From: CAVPXC01 sp963709505
GTDB taxonomy: Bacteria; Chloroflexota; Anaerolineae; JAAEKA01
NCBI GenBank assembly: GCA_963709505.1
Contig: CAVPXC010000020.1
Location: 62,001 to 126,000 of the forward strand
DNA: 64,000 nucleotides
Reading direction: 5' to 3'
In this document: piece after piece, positions 45,687 to 54,139 of the stretch
Position numbering within the stretch: position 1 is the first letter of the stretch
How the letters are laid out: every line of letters starts with the position of its first letter
Position numbers and translations under genes: made by a program
Notes under the pieces: model-generated
Databases searched by the model: none
The model's input: only the letters and a program-made list of their open reading frames with translations
Told to the model about the DNA's origin: nothing

Positions 45687-45755
45687 TCACGGCCCCTCGC
45701 TGCGTAGGTATTCAACAGTTCGAGGTGAAATGCCCATGTCGGCCAAGAGTTTCAT
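45687..45755 (-). pseudogene. DUF5615 PIN-like toxin remnant
   Basis: A 22-residue frame reads MKLLADMGISPRTVEYLRSE then GP and stops. This matches the first residues of DUF5615 PIN-like toxins; the remainder (about 90 residues) is missing. It overlaps the DUF433 antitoxin stop by four bases (ATGA), as in intact pairs. The toxin has thus been deleted while the antitoxin remains whole. Confidence 0.7.
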
Positions 45756-45988
45756 GCAGGGACCAACTCAAGAGGATGCACGGACTCTTCAGCCAGCCAG
45801 GCACCGTAGGCCAAAGCCTGGTGGATATCTTCTGGCTGCAGATAGGGGTAATCGACGATTATCTCGTCGACCGTCATCCGATTGGACACCAAGTTCAGGA
45901 TGAGCGACACCGTCACCCGCATGCCACGGATACACGCTCGCCCTCCCATAACGTTTAAATCAAATGTGATGCGATCAAAACCTAGCAT
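45752..45988 (-). CDS. DUF433 antitoxin
   Basis: This 78-residue DUF433 protein has RITFDLNVMGGRACIRGMRV then TVSLILNLVSNRMTVDEIIVDY and YLQPEDIHQALAYGAW. It is the antitoxin of a DUF433/DUF5615 pair whose toxin is reduced to a fragment just downstream. AAGGAAAGGA upstream of ATG 45988 is a ribosome-binding site. Confidence 0.88.
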   Translation of the reverse strand: MLGFDRITFDLNVMGGRACIRGMRVTVSLILNLVSNRMTVDEIIVDYPYLQPEDIHQALAYGAWLAEESVHPLELVPA

Positions 45989-46034
45989 GGGCTATCCTTT
46001 CCTTATGCTATCGTCGATTCGGATGATGCTGCTG

Positions 46035-46232
46035 TTATCTTACCGCGTCATTGTGCTCCAACTCGCTTTGTCGTTCTTCCAACAGCTTCTCCACAAGCCT
46101 TTCTCCACGTCCAAGACCACGAAGTGCTCGGATCAAATCCGCTGGTACAACGATTAGCTTGATAGTCTGGCCGTTATCCAGCGAAACCAGGCGGTTTCCT
46201 TCGGGCTCACGTGGCGTTGGACTTGTTGTCAT
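46035..46232 (-). CDS. Small hypothetical protein
   Basis: A 65-residue frame (MTTSPTPREPEGNRLVSLDN...) lies 21 bp after the antitoxin gene at 46254 on the same strand, where a toxin would be expected. I do not recognise the family. It has one strand-like segment (QTIKLIVVPADLIRAL) and a charged helical tail (ERLVEKLLEERQSELEH). It does not resemble PIN, RelE or Doc toxins. Confidence 0.45.
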   Translation of the reverse strand: MTTSPTPREPEGNRLVSLDNGQTIKLIVVPADLIRALRGLGRGERLVEKLLEERQSELEHNDAVR

Positions 46233-46253
46233 GGGCCGTTTCTCCAGTGACCG

Positions 46254-46532
46254 CTACCGCCTGATCTCATCCATCAAGTCCTGTGTCGGATGCTGGCGAA
46301 GCGGATTGCTGCGAATCTCATCGATCAAACGCAGATACGCATCCCAGCCATCGCCCGCGCTCTCCCGTCCGGCACGCACCATGGCAGTTTCGACGGCCTC
46401 TTCATCCACAGGCGACAAAAATGCCACGGGCCTGCCTTGGTAAGTGATCACGTATTCCGCTTTCTGTTCCCGCACCTGCCGCAACACTTCAGCGGTGTGC
46501 TCGCGCAGCTCACGCACTCCGATCACAGGCAT
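46254..46532 (-). CDS. Phd/YefM-family antitoxin
   Basis: This 92-residue protein has the Phd/YefM fold: IGVRELREHTAEVLRQVREQ at the N-terminus and EYVITYQGRPVAFLSPVDEE, followed by a helical tail. ATG 46532 is preferred to ATG 46535 because of its spacing from GAGG. No recognisable toxin follows; the next small gene is of unknown type. A near-consensus promoter lies upstream. Confidence 0.85.
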   Translation of the reverse strand: MPVIGVRELREHTAEVLRQVREQKAEYVITYQGRPVAFLSPVDEEAVETAMVRAGRESAGDGWDAYLRLIDEIRSNPLRQHPTQDLMDEIRR

Positions 46533-46578
46533 CATGCACCTCGTCTTGTGGTATCAAATGAAACTCATCGATGGATGC

Positions 46579-46606
46579 AGTATACACTCACGCTCACAAA
46601 AGTCAA
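46579..46606 (-). promoter_or_regulatory. Predicted promoter of YefM-like antitoxin
   Basis: On the minus strand TTGACT, a 16-bp spacer and TATACT are present, about 45 bp upstream of the antitoxin start. Confidence 0.6.
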
Positions 46607-46728
46607 GCACTTCCGCGCCTATTGTAAGGGCCAGGCTCTTGCGGTCGCCCTGACGGGCAGGCGCAAGACCATGCCACTACCCCGGATTATTATTGCGGAA
46701 ATCCGTGCCGAGTCTTTTCTGTAGTGGG

Positions 46729-46777
46729 GTCGAGGCTTAAGCCGGGTCTGCGCCAAAAACCCGGCTAAAGCCTCGAC
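46729..46777. repeat. Fold-back repeat family B, second copy
   Basis: Arms gtcgaggcttaagccggg (46729-46746) and cccggctaaagcctcgac (46760-46777) differ by one base and enclose tctgcgccaaaaa. The same core is found inside the 129-bp element at 35606. The outer arms are degenerate here (gcgcgaatttacgcaacgct at about 46797). Confidence 0.8.
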
Positions 46778-46824
46778 TCCTGCCCACGAATCCCGGCGCG
46801 AATTTACGCAACGCTGTATTAAGG

Positions 46825-47834
46825 CTAATTGACTGGCTCAAGAAGCTGGCAAGGGTGCAACTGCGGTTTGTCCCGCACCCCTCGCCACATCTCGATACGC
46901 CAGCGTCCACACGCTCGAACTCGAAGACCAGATAGATGCCTTTGACAATCGCCGTCGGGATGATCAGGATCACCAGGAAGATCGGCAGGCCTACAATCAC
47001 GGCCCAGACCCACGAGTCGCTCAACGCGTACAGGCCGTAGCCCAGTCCGCCGCCGACCACCACGCCTGCGAAGATCAACGCGAACGTGATCAGGAACAGA
47101 ACCATACCGAACACGACGCCGATCACCGCCATCAACAGCCAGAAGATGGCCACATCGCCGGCTCTGCGCCGCGCCAACCGGGTTCCCAAGGACAACGCCT
47201 GACCTACCGTGCGATCGGCCAGGGCAATCTCGCGGCGCCAGAATTGCTGCAACACCGTGATGATGATGGCTGCGACCACGATCACCAAAATCATCAGGAT
47301 CTCCAGCCCAATGGTGCCGGCAATTCCCAGGGCGGTCGCCAGATCGCTGTGAAACAGCAGCAACAGCAGCGGCGCCGCACCCAGCGTCAGCAGAATCAGC
47401 GCTGCCACGACGGCGACGATCCCCACCAGCAGATCGAGCAAGAACATGCGCAGCGCCCGGTTGCTCCAGCCGAGGCGGAAGCCTTGACGCCATGTCAGCG
47501 CTGCGCCGGTCTCCTCGATCTGATCAACGGAGCGATAGAGTGCAGTGCGCGCGACGTACTGCACGATCGTGGCCACGACGACCAGGATCAACGCCAAACA
47601 GCAGCACACCGCGATCAAGGCGGCGACGCCCGCCCAAAACTCCGGGCCGGGCATCTGGAAGCCGGAAAAAGCCGATGGCATCGCGCCCGCGCCGTTGCCG
47701 CTGTTGGCGACGCTGCTGCCACCTCCTCCCCCGCCACCCCCGGCGGTTAACGCCAGCAGGATGCCGAAAATCCAAAGCACCTTATAGCGCCAGGTCATCC
47801 CGGCCACGCGCTTGAGCAGATCGCCGTAGTTCAT
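46825..47834 (-). CDS. Polytopic membrane protein with Gly-rich loop, frameshifted at the end
   Basis: The protein begins NYGDLLKRVAGMTWRYKVLW followed by a Gly/Ser/Asn-rich loop and about six long hydrophobic segments. The main frame breaks near 46910; the alternative frame ends RIEMWRGVRDKPQLHPCQLL and stops at 46825, a more natural end than the run-on to 46737, which passes through fold-back repeat B. It resembles uncharacterised DUF7544-like or glycerophosphoryl-diesterase-membrane-domain-like proteins of Chloroflexota in overall layout; I cannot name a function. A heterogeneous poly-Gly stretch (eight Gly) lies between the first two helices. Confidence 0.6.
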
Positions 47835-47934
47835 CGAAGCCTCCTTGCGTCTAGAACACCACGCTCACCATGCTCGAAATGTCACTTCATCATTATTGTA
47901 GTCTTGCACGGACAAGTTGGCAAGCGGCCCAGCG

Positions 47935-48057
47935 CCTGAGAACCGCGGACTGCGGAGGCGCGGACCAGAGGTGTGGTCAGGTTTTCATTGACGGTTGCCG
48001 AAGGAATTCGGCGAATGGGCGGCTGTTTTGAAAATGTAAGGCAAATTGACAATTTGC
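47935..48057. repeat. Dispersed repeat A, copy 4, followed by partial palindrome
   Basis: The unit cctgagaaccgcggactgcg is followed by aggttttcattgacggttgc, as in copy 1 at 34399, and then at 48041 by gcaaattgacaatttgc, a shortened form of the palindrome at 34333. Thus the two repeat types are linked at both loci. Confidence 0.8.
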
Positions 48058-48090
48058 GGCAGCGGCATCAAGAGCCCTTCATCCTCAAAC

Positions 48091-48119
48091 TTGACATGGT
48101 ACACGGTATCGTGTATACT
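48091..48119 (+). promoter_or_regulatory. Consensus promoter with operator dyad
   Basis: TTGACA (48091-48096), a 17-bp spacer and TATACT (48114-48119) form a near-perfect sigma-70-type promoter. Inside it lies the dyad TACACG-GTAT-CGTGTA (48100-48115), overlapping the spacer and -10 box, which is placed as a repressor site would be. It drives the small gene at 48174. Confidence 0.75.
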
Positions 48120-48173
48120 TTCTTTCGTCGATACCTAATCGTAAGCCGCCTCATCGGTACTATGGAGGGAAGT

Positions 48174-48377
48174 ATGACACCGCACGATCTGTCCAATCTG
48201 ATCCGTCTCTGGGAACAAGAGCGGGTCACAACCGAGCAAGTGATCGGGCAGCTTTTATTACACGCGCAGAACATCACAGAGCGGATCGTCAAGCTGGAAC
48301 GCGCGCGTCCGGACGCATTCTACAGCTCGTCGCGAGGCTCGTCGGGCTCGCCAGGCTCGGAGACGGCGGACGTCTGA
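48174..48377 (+). CDS. Small helical protein, possible promoter-regulated 67-residue product
   Basis: A 67-residue frame (MTPHDLSNLIRLWEQERVTT then EQVIGQLLLHAQNITERI) is predicted to be mostly alpha-helical with a Ser/Gly-rich tail. GGAGGGA lies just before the ATG at 48174 and a near-consensus promoter with a dyad lies 55 bp upstream, which strongly supports expression. I do not recognise the family. It overlaps the 3' end of the convergent DUF4129 gene by 58 bp, and its tail may be shaped by that overlap. Confidence 0.65.
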   Translation: MTPHDLSNLIRLWEQERVTTEQVIGQLLLHAQNITERIVKLERARPDAFYSSSRGSSGSPGSETADV

Positions 48378-50011
48378 GCGGCGGGGGGCCTCTGCCTGCG
48401 CAGCAGCCGTTTGATCCGCTCCCAGACCGACTTAACCTGCCGGGCTTCATGCGTATCGATCTCGGCCACGTCGTAGCGGGCGGTGACGAAAGCCTCGGTG
48501 AGCGCCTCGACGTCCAGCTCGGCCTCGGGCCAGGTTGTTTCCAGCTCGCGCACGAATTCGAGCGGAGTCTGGCTGGGCCGGCGCACAACGCCCTGATCGC
48601 CGGCGCGGCGTACCGTGCTGAGGTAGAAATAGCGCACCTGCTCGCGCGGCGAGAGCGCGCCGAGGCGGATGAAGCGCCACGGCTGGCGTGCAGGCCTGGC
48701 AGGTGGCAGCCCGACGCGTTTGCGCCCCGGTAGGCCAATCGGCAGCCCGGCCAACCCGCCCCACCAACGCCTCAGGAGGGCATTCAAACGCTCCCAGACC
48801 CGCTTCAAGGTTGAGCGCGTGAGATCGATGCCCTGCTTGCCGAAAAGAAAGACGAGCAGGTAGATCACGACCCCGACGATCAACAGCCAGAGCGCAGCAC
48901 CTCCCAGCCAGGGTGGAATGTGGATGACCGGAAGAACAGGAGGAGGAGCCGCCGGTTGGAAGGTGGTGGGCAGCTCCGGCATCGGCTGCTGCTGGCCAAA
49001 TAGCGACATCACCCAGGCGAACGCTGCCACGAACAAGCCCACGATGAACAAAACGATCCCGATCAACACCGATAGGATCACGTTCAGAATCGCCCCGAGC
49101 TGCCAGGTGGATCCCAGCGGCAACAGCGTTGCCAGGAGACCGATCGCCAGAACGATCAAGAGGGAAAAGCGATGCCAGCGGCTCGGCAGTCGGTCCGGCA
49201 TCTGGACGCCGTCGAACAGCCACTGTGCGCGCAGCATGGCCAACCGCGCTTGGCTGGTGAGGACCAGCCCGATCAGGAAATAGAAGATGATCGCTACGAT
49301 GAGCGTGGATGGCACGCCGGTGTTGAGAACGCTTAGGCCGGCGTTGGCACTGACTCGCACGCGGGTCGCGCCGGCAAAAAACACCAAAAACGCGCCGCCG
49401 AGCAGCCACTGGGTTCCGTAGTCGGCCACCAGGTGTTCGCGCGACACCTGGACCCGTTCGATGGGCCGGTCAGAGCGCCAGAAGCCGCCCTCCTCGTGCT
49501 CTTCGAACCAGGCCAGCTCGCCCGGTGTCAGCGCAAGCTGGTAAAAGATCGCGGCGACGATGCCGGCTCGGTGCCAGGCGAGAGCCGACAACAACCCGGC
49601 TACCAGGAAAGCGCCATCGAAGACGCGCCATGGCTCGGTCAGCCATCCCAGTGCGGCTTGCAGCGTCGGCCACCGGTCAAACAACCCCCAGGTGAGTAAA
49701 CGCACGACCACCAGCAGCAGCACCAACTCGGCCACCTGGAAGGTGGTCCGGCTCAAAAGACGCTGTTTGGGCTGTGCCATCCACTGGGCGCTGGCTACCC
49801 CCACGAGTGCGGCAAAAAAAGCCAGTGCCGTCACCGCGCCCAGGCGCTCGTCTTGGGTGATGGCCAGGGCTGCGGCAAGTGGCCCCATTATCAGACAGGT
49901 TGCCTGCAAAGCGATCAACAGCGGCCGCGCGATCTCGCTCTGCCAGGGAGCGTCGCGCAGCTCGGAGATGTCTCGACGGGGGGATGCGCTCACGTCTTGA
50001 TCGTGCGTCAT
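48320..50011 (-). CDS. DUF4129-domain membrane protein
   Basis: This 563-residue protein has about ten hydrophobic segments and a C-terminal DUF4129 domain (residues about 440-540: EQVRYFYLSTVRRAGDQGVV, TPLEFVRELETTWPEAE, FVTARYDVAEID). The ATG at 50011 overlaps the stop of the DUF58 gene (ATGA), so the two are coupled. MoxR-DUF58-DUF4129 sets are widespread and usually include a transglutaminase-like protein; none is visible here. The domain is often linked to cell-envelope or protein-maturation roles, but no specific function is known. The frame extends upstream to 50254 without support. Confidence 0.85.
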   Translation of the reverse strand: MTHDQDVSASPRRDISELRDAPWQSEIARPLLIALQATCLIMGPLAAALAITQDERLGAVTALAFFAALVGVASAQWMAQPKQRLLSRTTFQVAELVLLLVVVRLLTWGLFDRWPTLQAALGWLTEPWRVFDGAFLVAGLLSALAWHRAGIVAAIFYQLALTPGELAWFEEHEEGGFWRSDRPIERVQVSREHLVADYGTQWLLGGAFLVFFAGATRVRVSANAGLSVLNTGVPSTLIVAIIFYFLIGLVLTSQARLAMLRAQWLFDGVQMPDRLPSRWHRFSLLIVLAIGLLATLLPLGSTWQLGAILNVILSVLIGIVLFIVGLFVAAFAWVMSLFGQQQPMPELPTTFQPAAPPPVLPVIHIPPWLGGAALWLLIVGVVIYLLVFLFGKQGIDLTRSTLKRVWERLNALLRRWWGGLAGLPIGLPGRKRVGLPPARPARQPWRFIRLGALSPREQVRYFYLSTVRRAGDQGVVRRPSQTPLEFVRELETTWPEAELDVEALTEAFVTARYDVAEIDTHEARQVKSVWERIKRLLRRQRPPAAQTSAVSEPGEPDEPRDEL

Positions 50012-51258
50012 GATTGCACCCCTCGATAGGCCGGCCGGCCGCTCCGGGCTTGCAGTCGGGTCAAATCCTCCTCGTCGGCCAGTAGGTAGGCCGCGAAGCC
50101 CAAGCGTCGAGCTCGTTGCTGGACTATTCCGAAACGTCCATACGGCTCCACCGCCAACATGACGACGTTCAGCCCGGCTCGCACCAGGGCGTGCAGCCCC
50201 TGGCAGGCGGCTTCGTCGGCGTTGGGAGTGATCACGATGACCGTGGTACCCCACGAAAGAGGCACAGCCAAGCGCTGTGCCCAGAGGACGAATGGCTCGG
50301 GACGTTCAGCCAGCTCGACGCGCGCCAGCATCTCCAGCAACTTCATGAGGTGTTGCCGGCCAGGGCGGGATGCTATGAAGCCGGACGCAGGCCGCTCGGC
50401 CGGCGCGATGGAAGCATCATCCGTCGTCAGGCGATCGGTACCGTTGGTGGCCAGGCCAACAGCCTGGCGCGCGCCGGTCAGGTAGCTGGCAACGGAAGCC
50501 GCTACGACGATAGCCCACTCGCTCGCGCCGTAGCGCTGTTGGCGTTCGTACTCCTCGGCATTGAGATTGAGGAAGATGACGCTCTCCAGCGAGATGGCCG
50601 GCGAGAACTGCTTGACCAGCAGCGAGTCGGAGTGTGCGCTGGCCTTCCAGTTGATGCGCCTCTGGGAGTCGCCAGATTGGTACTCTCGCAGCCCGCGCAG
50701 CCGAGCCGGGTCCTCGAAGATGCGTTGATTGCTGGCCAAAGTGCCAAAAGGTAGCCGCGAGGGCAGGGCCAAGCCCACCAGCGGGATGATTCGAGGATAA
50801 ACGGTGAGAAACTGTTGTCCCACGTCCCGGCCCTGCACGTCGACGAAGCCGTACAGATCACCGCTGGCCAGCTGAAGCGGTCCGACCGGATAATAGCCGC
50901 GACGGCGGCAGTTGAGATGGTAGCTGATGGTCACCTGCTCACGCGGCCGCAGGGTATAGACCCTGCGGATCTGCGCCGTGGTTGCCAGCTCCAACGGCAG
51001 CCCCTCGTTGATCCGCAGCCAGGGCATGGGCAGCCAGGTTGCGTTATGAAGATCGAGCGTCACCGGGATCGTTTCACCGAGGAAGGCATGATCGACGAAA
51101 CGCCGCGTCACGCGCAGTGAGCGCAGACTGCGCGGCGTAGCCCAGCGCGCCAAGAGCCAGATTCCGCCCAGGACGTAGATCACGTAATAGACGAAATCCA
51201 GCCGCATCAGCACGGCCATGGCGAGCAGGGCGCCGAGGAGGACGACGACTTCTTTCAT
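50008..51258 (-). CDS. DUF58-domain protein (VWA-like, MoxR partner)
   Basis: This 416-residue protein has two N-terminal hydrophobic segments, an extracytoplasmic-type beta region (VTLDLHNATWLPMPWLRINE) and the DUF58 signature DPARLRGLREYQSGDSQRRI then NWKASAHSDSLLVKQF (about residues 190-225). It probably has a VWA-like fold (VIFLNLNAEEYE). It is followed with a 4-bp overlap by the DUF4129 gene and preceded by moxR on the same strand, giving a three-gene operon. Function is inferred as an envelope or maturation complex run by the MoxR ATPase. Confidence 0.92.
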   Translation of the reverse strand: MKEVVVLLGALLAMAVLMRLDFVYYVIYVLGGIWLLARWATPRSLRSLRVTRRFVDHAFLGETIPVTLDLHNATWLPMPWLRINEGLPLELATTAQIRRVYTLRPREQVTISYHLNCRRRGYYPVGPLQLASGDLYGFVDVQGRDVGQQFLTVYPRIIPLVGLALPSRLPFGTLASNQRIFEDPARLRGLREYQSGDSQRRINWKASAHSDSLLVKQFSPAISLESVIFLNLNAEEYERQQRYGASEWAIVVAASVASYLTGARQAVGLATNGTDRLTTDDASIAPAERPASGFIASRPGRQHLMKLLEMLARVELAERPEPFVLWAQRLAVPLSWGTTVIVITPNADEAACQGLHALVRAGLNVVMLAVEPYGRFGIVQQRARRLGFAAYLLADEEDLTRLQARSGRPAYRGVQS

Positions 51259-51275
51259 GGTGGACGATAGACCTA

Positions 51276-51303
51276 GGTCAGCGGTCAGCGGTCAACGGTC
51301 AGC
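51276..51303. repeat. Heptad tandem array (GGTCAGC type)
   Basis: Units ggtcagc, ggtcagc, ggtcaac and ggtcagc lie between the moxR stop at 51316 and the DUF58 start at 51258. It is the only heptad array here that splits an operon. Confidence 0.8.
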
Positions 51304-51315
51304 CAACCGAGAGAA

Positions 51316-52260
<945 letters not shown>

Positions 52261-52362
52261 AGGTGATCCGGGTGAAAAAGCAAGAACCACACGATACGCA
52301 GGTTGCGCCAGAGGATTGTACTGCAATCGATACCTGCTGGCAAGGCAAAGTGCATGCGTCGC

Positions 52363-52391
52363 TTGGATGTCATCTCCATACATGTTATAAT
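52363..52391 (+). promoter_or_regulatory. Predicted promoter of the methyltransferase gene
   Basis: TTGGAT (52363-52368), a 17-bp spacer and TATAAT (52386-52391) face the gene at 52532. The leader of about 135 nt contains the parS palindrome. Confidence 0.6.
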
Positions 52392-52467
52392 CTCGACATT
52401 CATCAGACCCGAGGCGACCGTTTTCGGGATCATTTCCCCGGCACGCGACCGAAAACAGGCGCCAACG

Positions 52468-52483
52468 TGTTTCACGTGAAACA
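52468..52483. other. parS: Exact parS centromere site (TGTTTCACGTGAAACA)
   Basis: The 16-bp palindrome tgtttcacgtgaaaca matches the conserved bacterial parS consensus exactly. ParB binds it and loads onto DNA there, driving chromosome partition and SMC loading. Such sites cluster near oriC. No parA, parB or dnaA gene is in the window, so the origin may be nearby outside it. It lies in the leader between moxR and the methyltransferase gene. Confidence 0.9.
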
Positions 52484-52531
52484 GTGAATTCGCAAAGACT
52501 TCTCAAAAAACGATCTCTCTAAGGAAATCTC

Positions 52532-53446
52532 GTGCACGAAGCAGACGAAACAAGCGACCCGCGGCCCGAGCCTCAGGTGATGGATTATGAAGGTTCCGAT
52601 TACCAGGAACGCTTCTGGAAACAGGGCGGCCGTGACTACGAGGATTTAGCCGAGCGTATCGCCCTCCAGAAACTACTTCCCCCCGCCGGCAGGCGGATAG
52701 TGGAGTTCGGCGCGGCCTTCGGGCGGTTGGCTGATCTCTACGGTGGCTACGAGCAAATCATCTTGCTCGACTACTCGCGTTCGCTCTTGCGCCAGGCCCA
52801 AGCGCGACTGGGCCTGGGTGGACGCTTCGTCTATGTCGCTGCGAATCTCTACGAACTGCCCCTGGTCGACGGCGCCGTGGACAGCGCGGTCATGGTGCGG
52901 GTCATGCACCACCTGGCCGACGTGCCGGCGGCCTTGACGCAAATTCGGCGCACCATCGCGCCCGGCGGCTGCTTCGTGGCCGAATATGCCAGCAAACGCC
53001 ACCTTAAATCAATCGCCCGCTACACCTTAAGACGCCAAACCTGGAGCCCGTTCGACTCTGAGCCTTACGAGTTCGTGCCGCTCAACTACGACTTCCACCC
53101 GGCGTGGATGACCGAGCAACTCAAGCAGGCCGGATTTAGCATCGATAAAGAACGGGCTGTCTCGAACTTTCGCTTACCGGCGCTCAAACAATTGGTGCCG
53201 GCGCACCTGCTGGCCTCGGCCGACGGTGCGGTGCAAAGCGTAGGAGCACGCTGGAAGCTGACCCCCAGCGTGTTCGTGCGCTGTTCAGTGCCGGGCGAGC
53301 GCCCCGCTTCGCTTCCCAGCCACCTCTTTCAATGCCCGGAATGCACCGGCCAACTGAAGGAGGGTATCAACTCGCTCGACTGCCCCGCGTGCGGTCGACG
53401 CTGGCCTGTACGCGAGGGGCTTTTCGATTTCAAGGAACCTCTTTGA
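52532..53446 (+). CDS. SAM methyltransferase with C-terminal Trm112-like zinc ribbon
   Basis: This 304-residue protein has a class I methyltransferase core: VEFGAAFGRLADLY (SAM-binding loop, EFGAAFG), IILLDYSRSLL, FVYVAANLYELPLVDGAVDS and MVRVMHHLADVPAALTQIRR. After a linker, the C-terminus (from about residue 268) carries four Cys in CPEC and CPAC, then GRRWPVREGLFDF, which is the Trm112/YcaR-like zinc ribbon pattern. Trm112 normally activates other methyltransferases as a separate protein, so a fused copy is notable. The start codon is GTG 52532. The target is unknown. Confidence 0.85.
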   Translation: MHEADETSDPRPEPQVMDYEGSDYQERFWKQGGRDYEDLAERIALQKLLPPAGRRIVEFGAAFGRLADLYGGYEQIILLDYSRSLLRQAQARLGLGGRFVYVAANLYELPLVDGAVDSAVMVRVMHHLADVPAALTQIRRTIAPGGCFVAEYASKRHLKSIARYTLRRQTWSPFDSEPYEFVPLNYDFHPAWMTEQLKQAGFSIDKERAVSNFRLPALKQLVPAHLLASADGAVQSVGARWKLTPSVFVRCSVPGERPASLPSHLFQCPECTGQLKEGINSLDCPACGRRWPVREGLFDFKEPL

Positions 53447-53797
53447 CGTTTTTCGAGCCTGCTGGCCCGCCCATCGCATCAGGAGTTTGTCGTTCGTCGT
53501 CCTCACAGATACCTGTCCGCTGATGACGCAGTCCTTCTCTGCGACCCGGGCCTGGCCACGACTCCCAAGCGCATCTACCTTGAGAACTTGTATGTGTAGT
53601 TCGGCGAGGGCCTGTCAGGAATGTTGTTGACTGATTATGCACTGTTATGTTAACAATATCGAGCCGAGACGGGCTTGAAGATGCTGTAAGCCGCCTATCC
53701 GGAAGGAAACGGTGACGTCAGGACGATGAGTCAAGCGTACGTGACCGGGCTGGCCCCCCTGGCTGCAAATGGTTGGTATCCTGGAAAAGAGGAAACT
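53447..53797. other. 350-bp intergenic stretch, nothing supported
   Basis: Only short frames without ribosome-binding sites are present. A GGAAAAGAGGAAAC segment just before 53798 is the ribosome-binding site of the DUF2277 gene. Confidence 0.4.
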
Positions 53798-54001
53798 ATG
53801 TGCCGAAGCATCAAACAACTCCGACGTCCCGACCAAACGCCCACAGAAGAGGAAATCGAAGCTGCGGCTTTGCAGTTCGTGCGCAAAGTGAGCGGCTATC
53901 GCGTGCCTTCTGCAGCGAACCAGCAAGCTTTCGAAAGCGCCGTGGCCGACATCGCTCGAAGCACTCGATACTTGCTGGACAGCTTGGTAGCGCGCAGCTA
54001 A
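53798..54001 (+). CDS. DUF2277 protein
   Basis: This 67-residue protein is a clear DUF2277 member: MCRSIKQLRRPDQTPTEEEI then EAAALQFVRKVSGYRVPSAA and AFESAVADIARSTRYLL. The start at 53798 is fixed by the family and by AGAGGA just upstream, although the frame stays open to 53726. It is probably a small helical protein; its role is unknown. A hairpin terminator follows at 54061. Confidence 0.92.
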   Translation: MCRSIKQLRRPDQTPTEEEIEAAALQFVRKVSGYRVPSAANQQAFESAVADIARSTRYLLDSLVARS

Positions 54002-54060
54002 GGAAACGAGCGGTCGATACAAGAGCAGCGCGTACTCCTCAAAGCAATCTCGAACAGAAG

Positions 54061-54103
54061 CAGAAACGCCGGCTCACCTAACAACGGTGCGCCGGCGTTT
54101 CTG
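54061..54103. terminator. Hairpin terminator between convergent DUF2277 and pgk
   Basis: Perfect 13-bp arms (cagaaacgccggc / gccggcgtttctg) enclose a 17-nt loop. It lies between the convergent DUF2277 and pgk genes and ends just before a heptad array. Confidence 0.75.
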
Positions 54104-54104
54104 C

Positions 54105-54139
54105 TTGCAACGTGCAACTTGCGACCTGCAACCTGCTAC
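54105..54139. repeat. Heptad tandem array (CTGCAAC type) at pgk stop
   Basis: Units ttgcaac, gtgcaac, ttgcgac, ctgcaac and ctgctac. The last unit contains the pgk stop codon. Confidence 0.78.

Noticed and set aside
52468..52483. The palindrome at 52468 as an ordinary operator (E-box-like CACGTG)
   Set aside because: The full 16-bp parS consensus is matched, which is much more specific than a CACGTG core.
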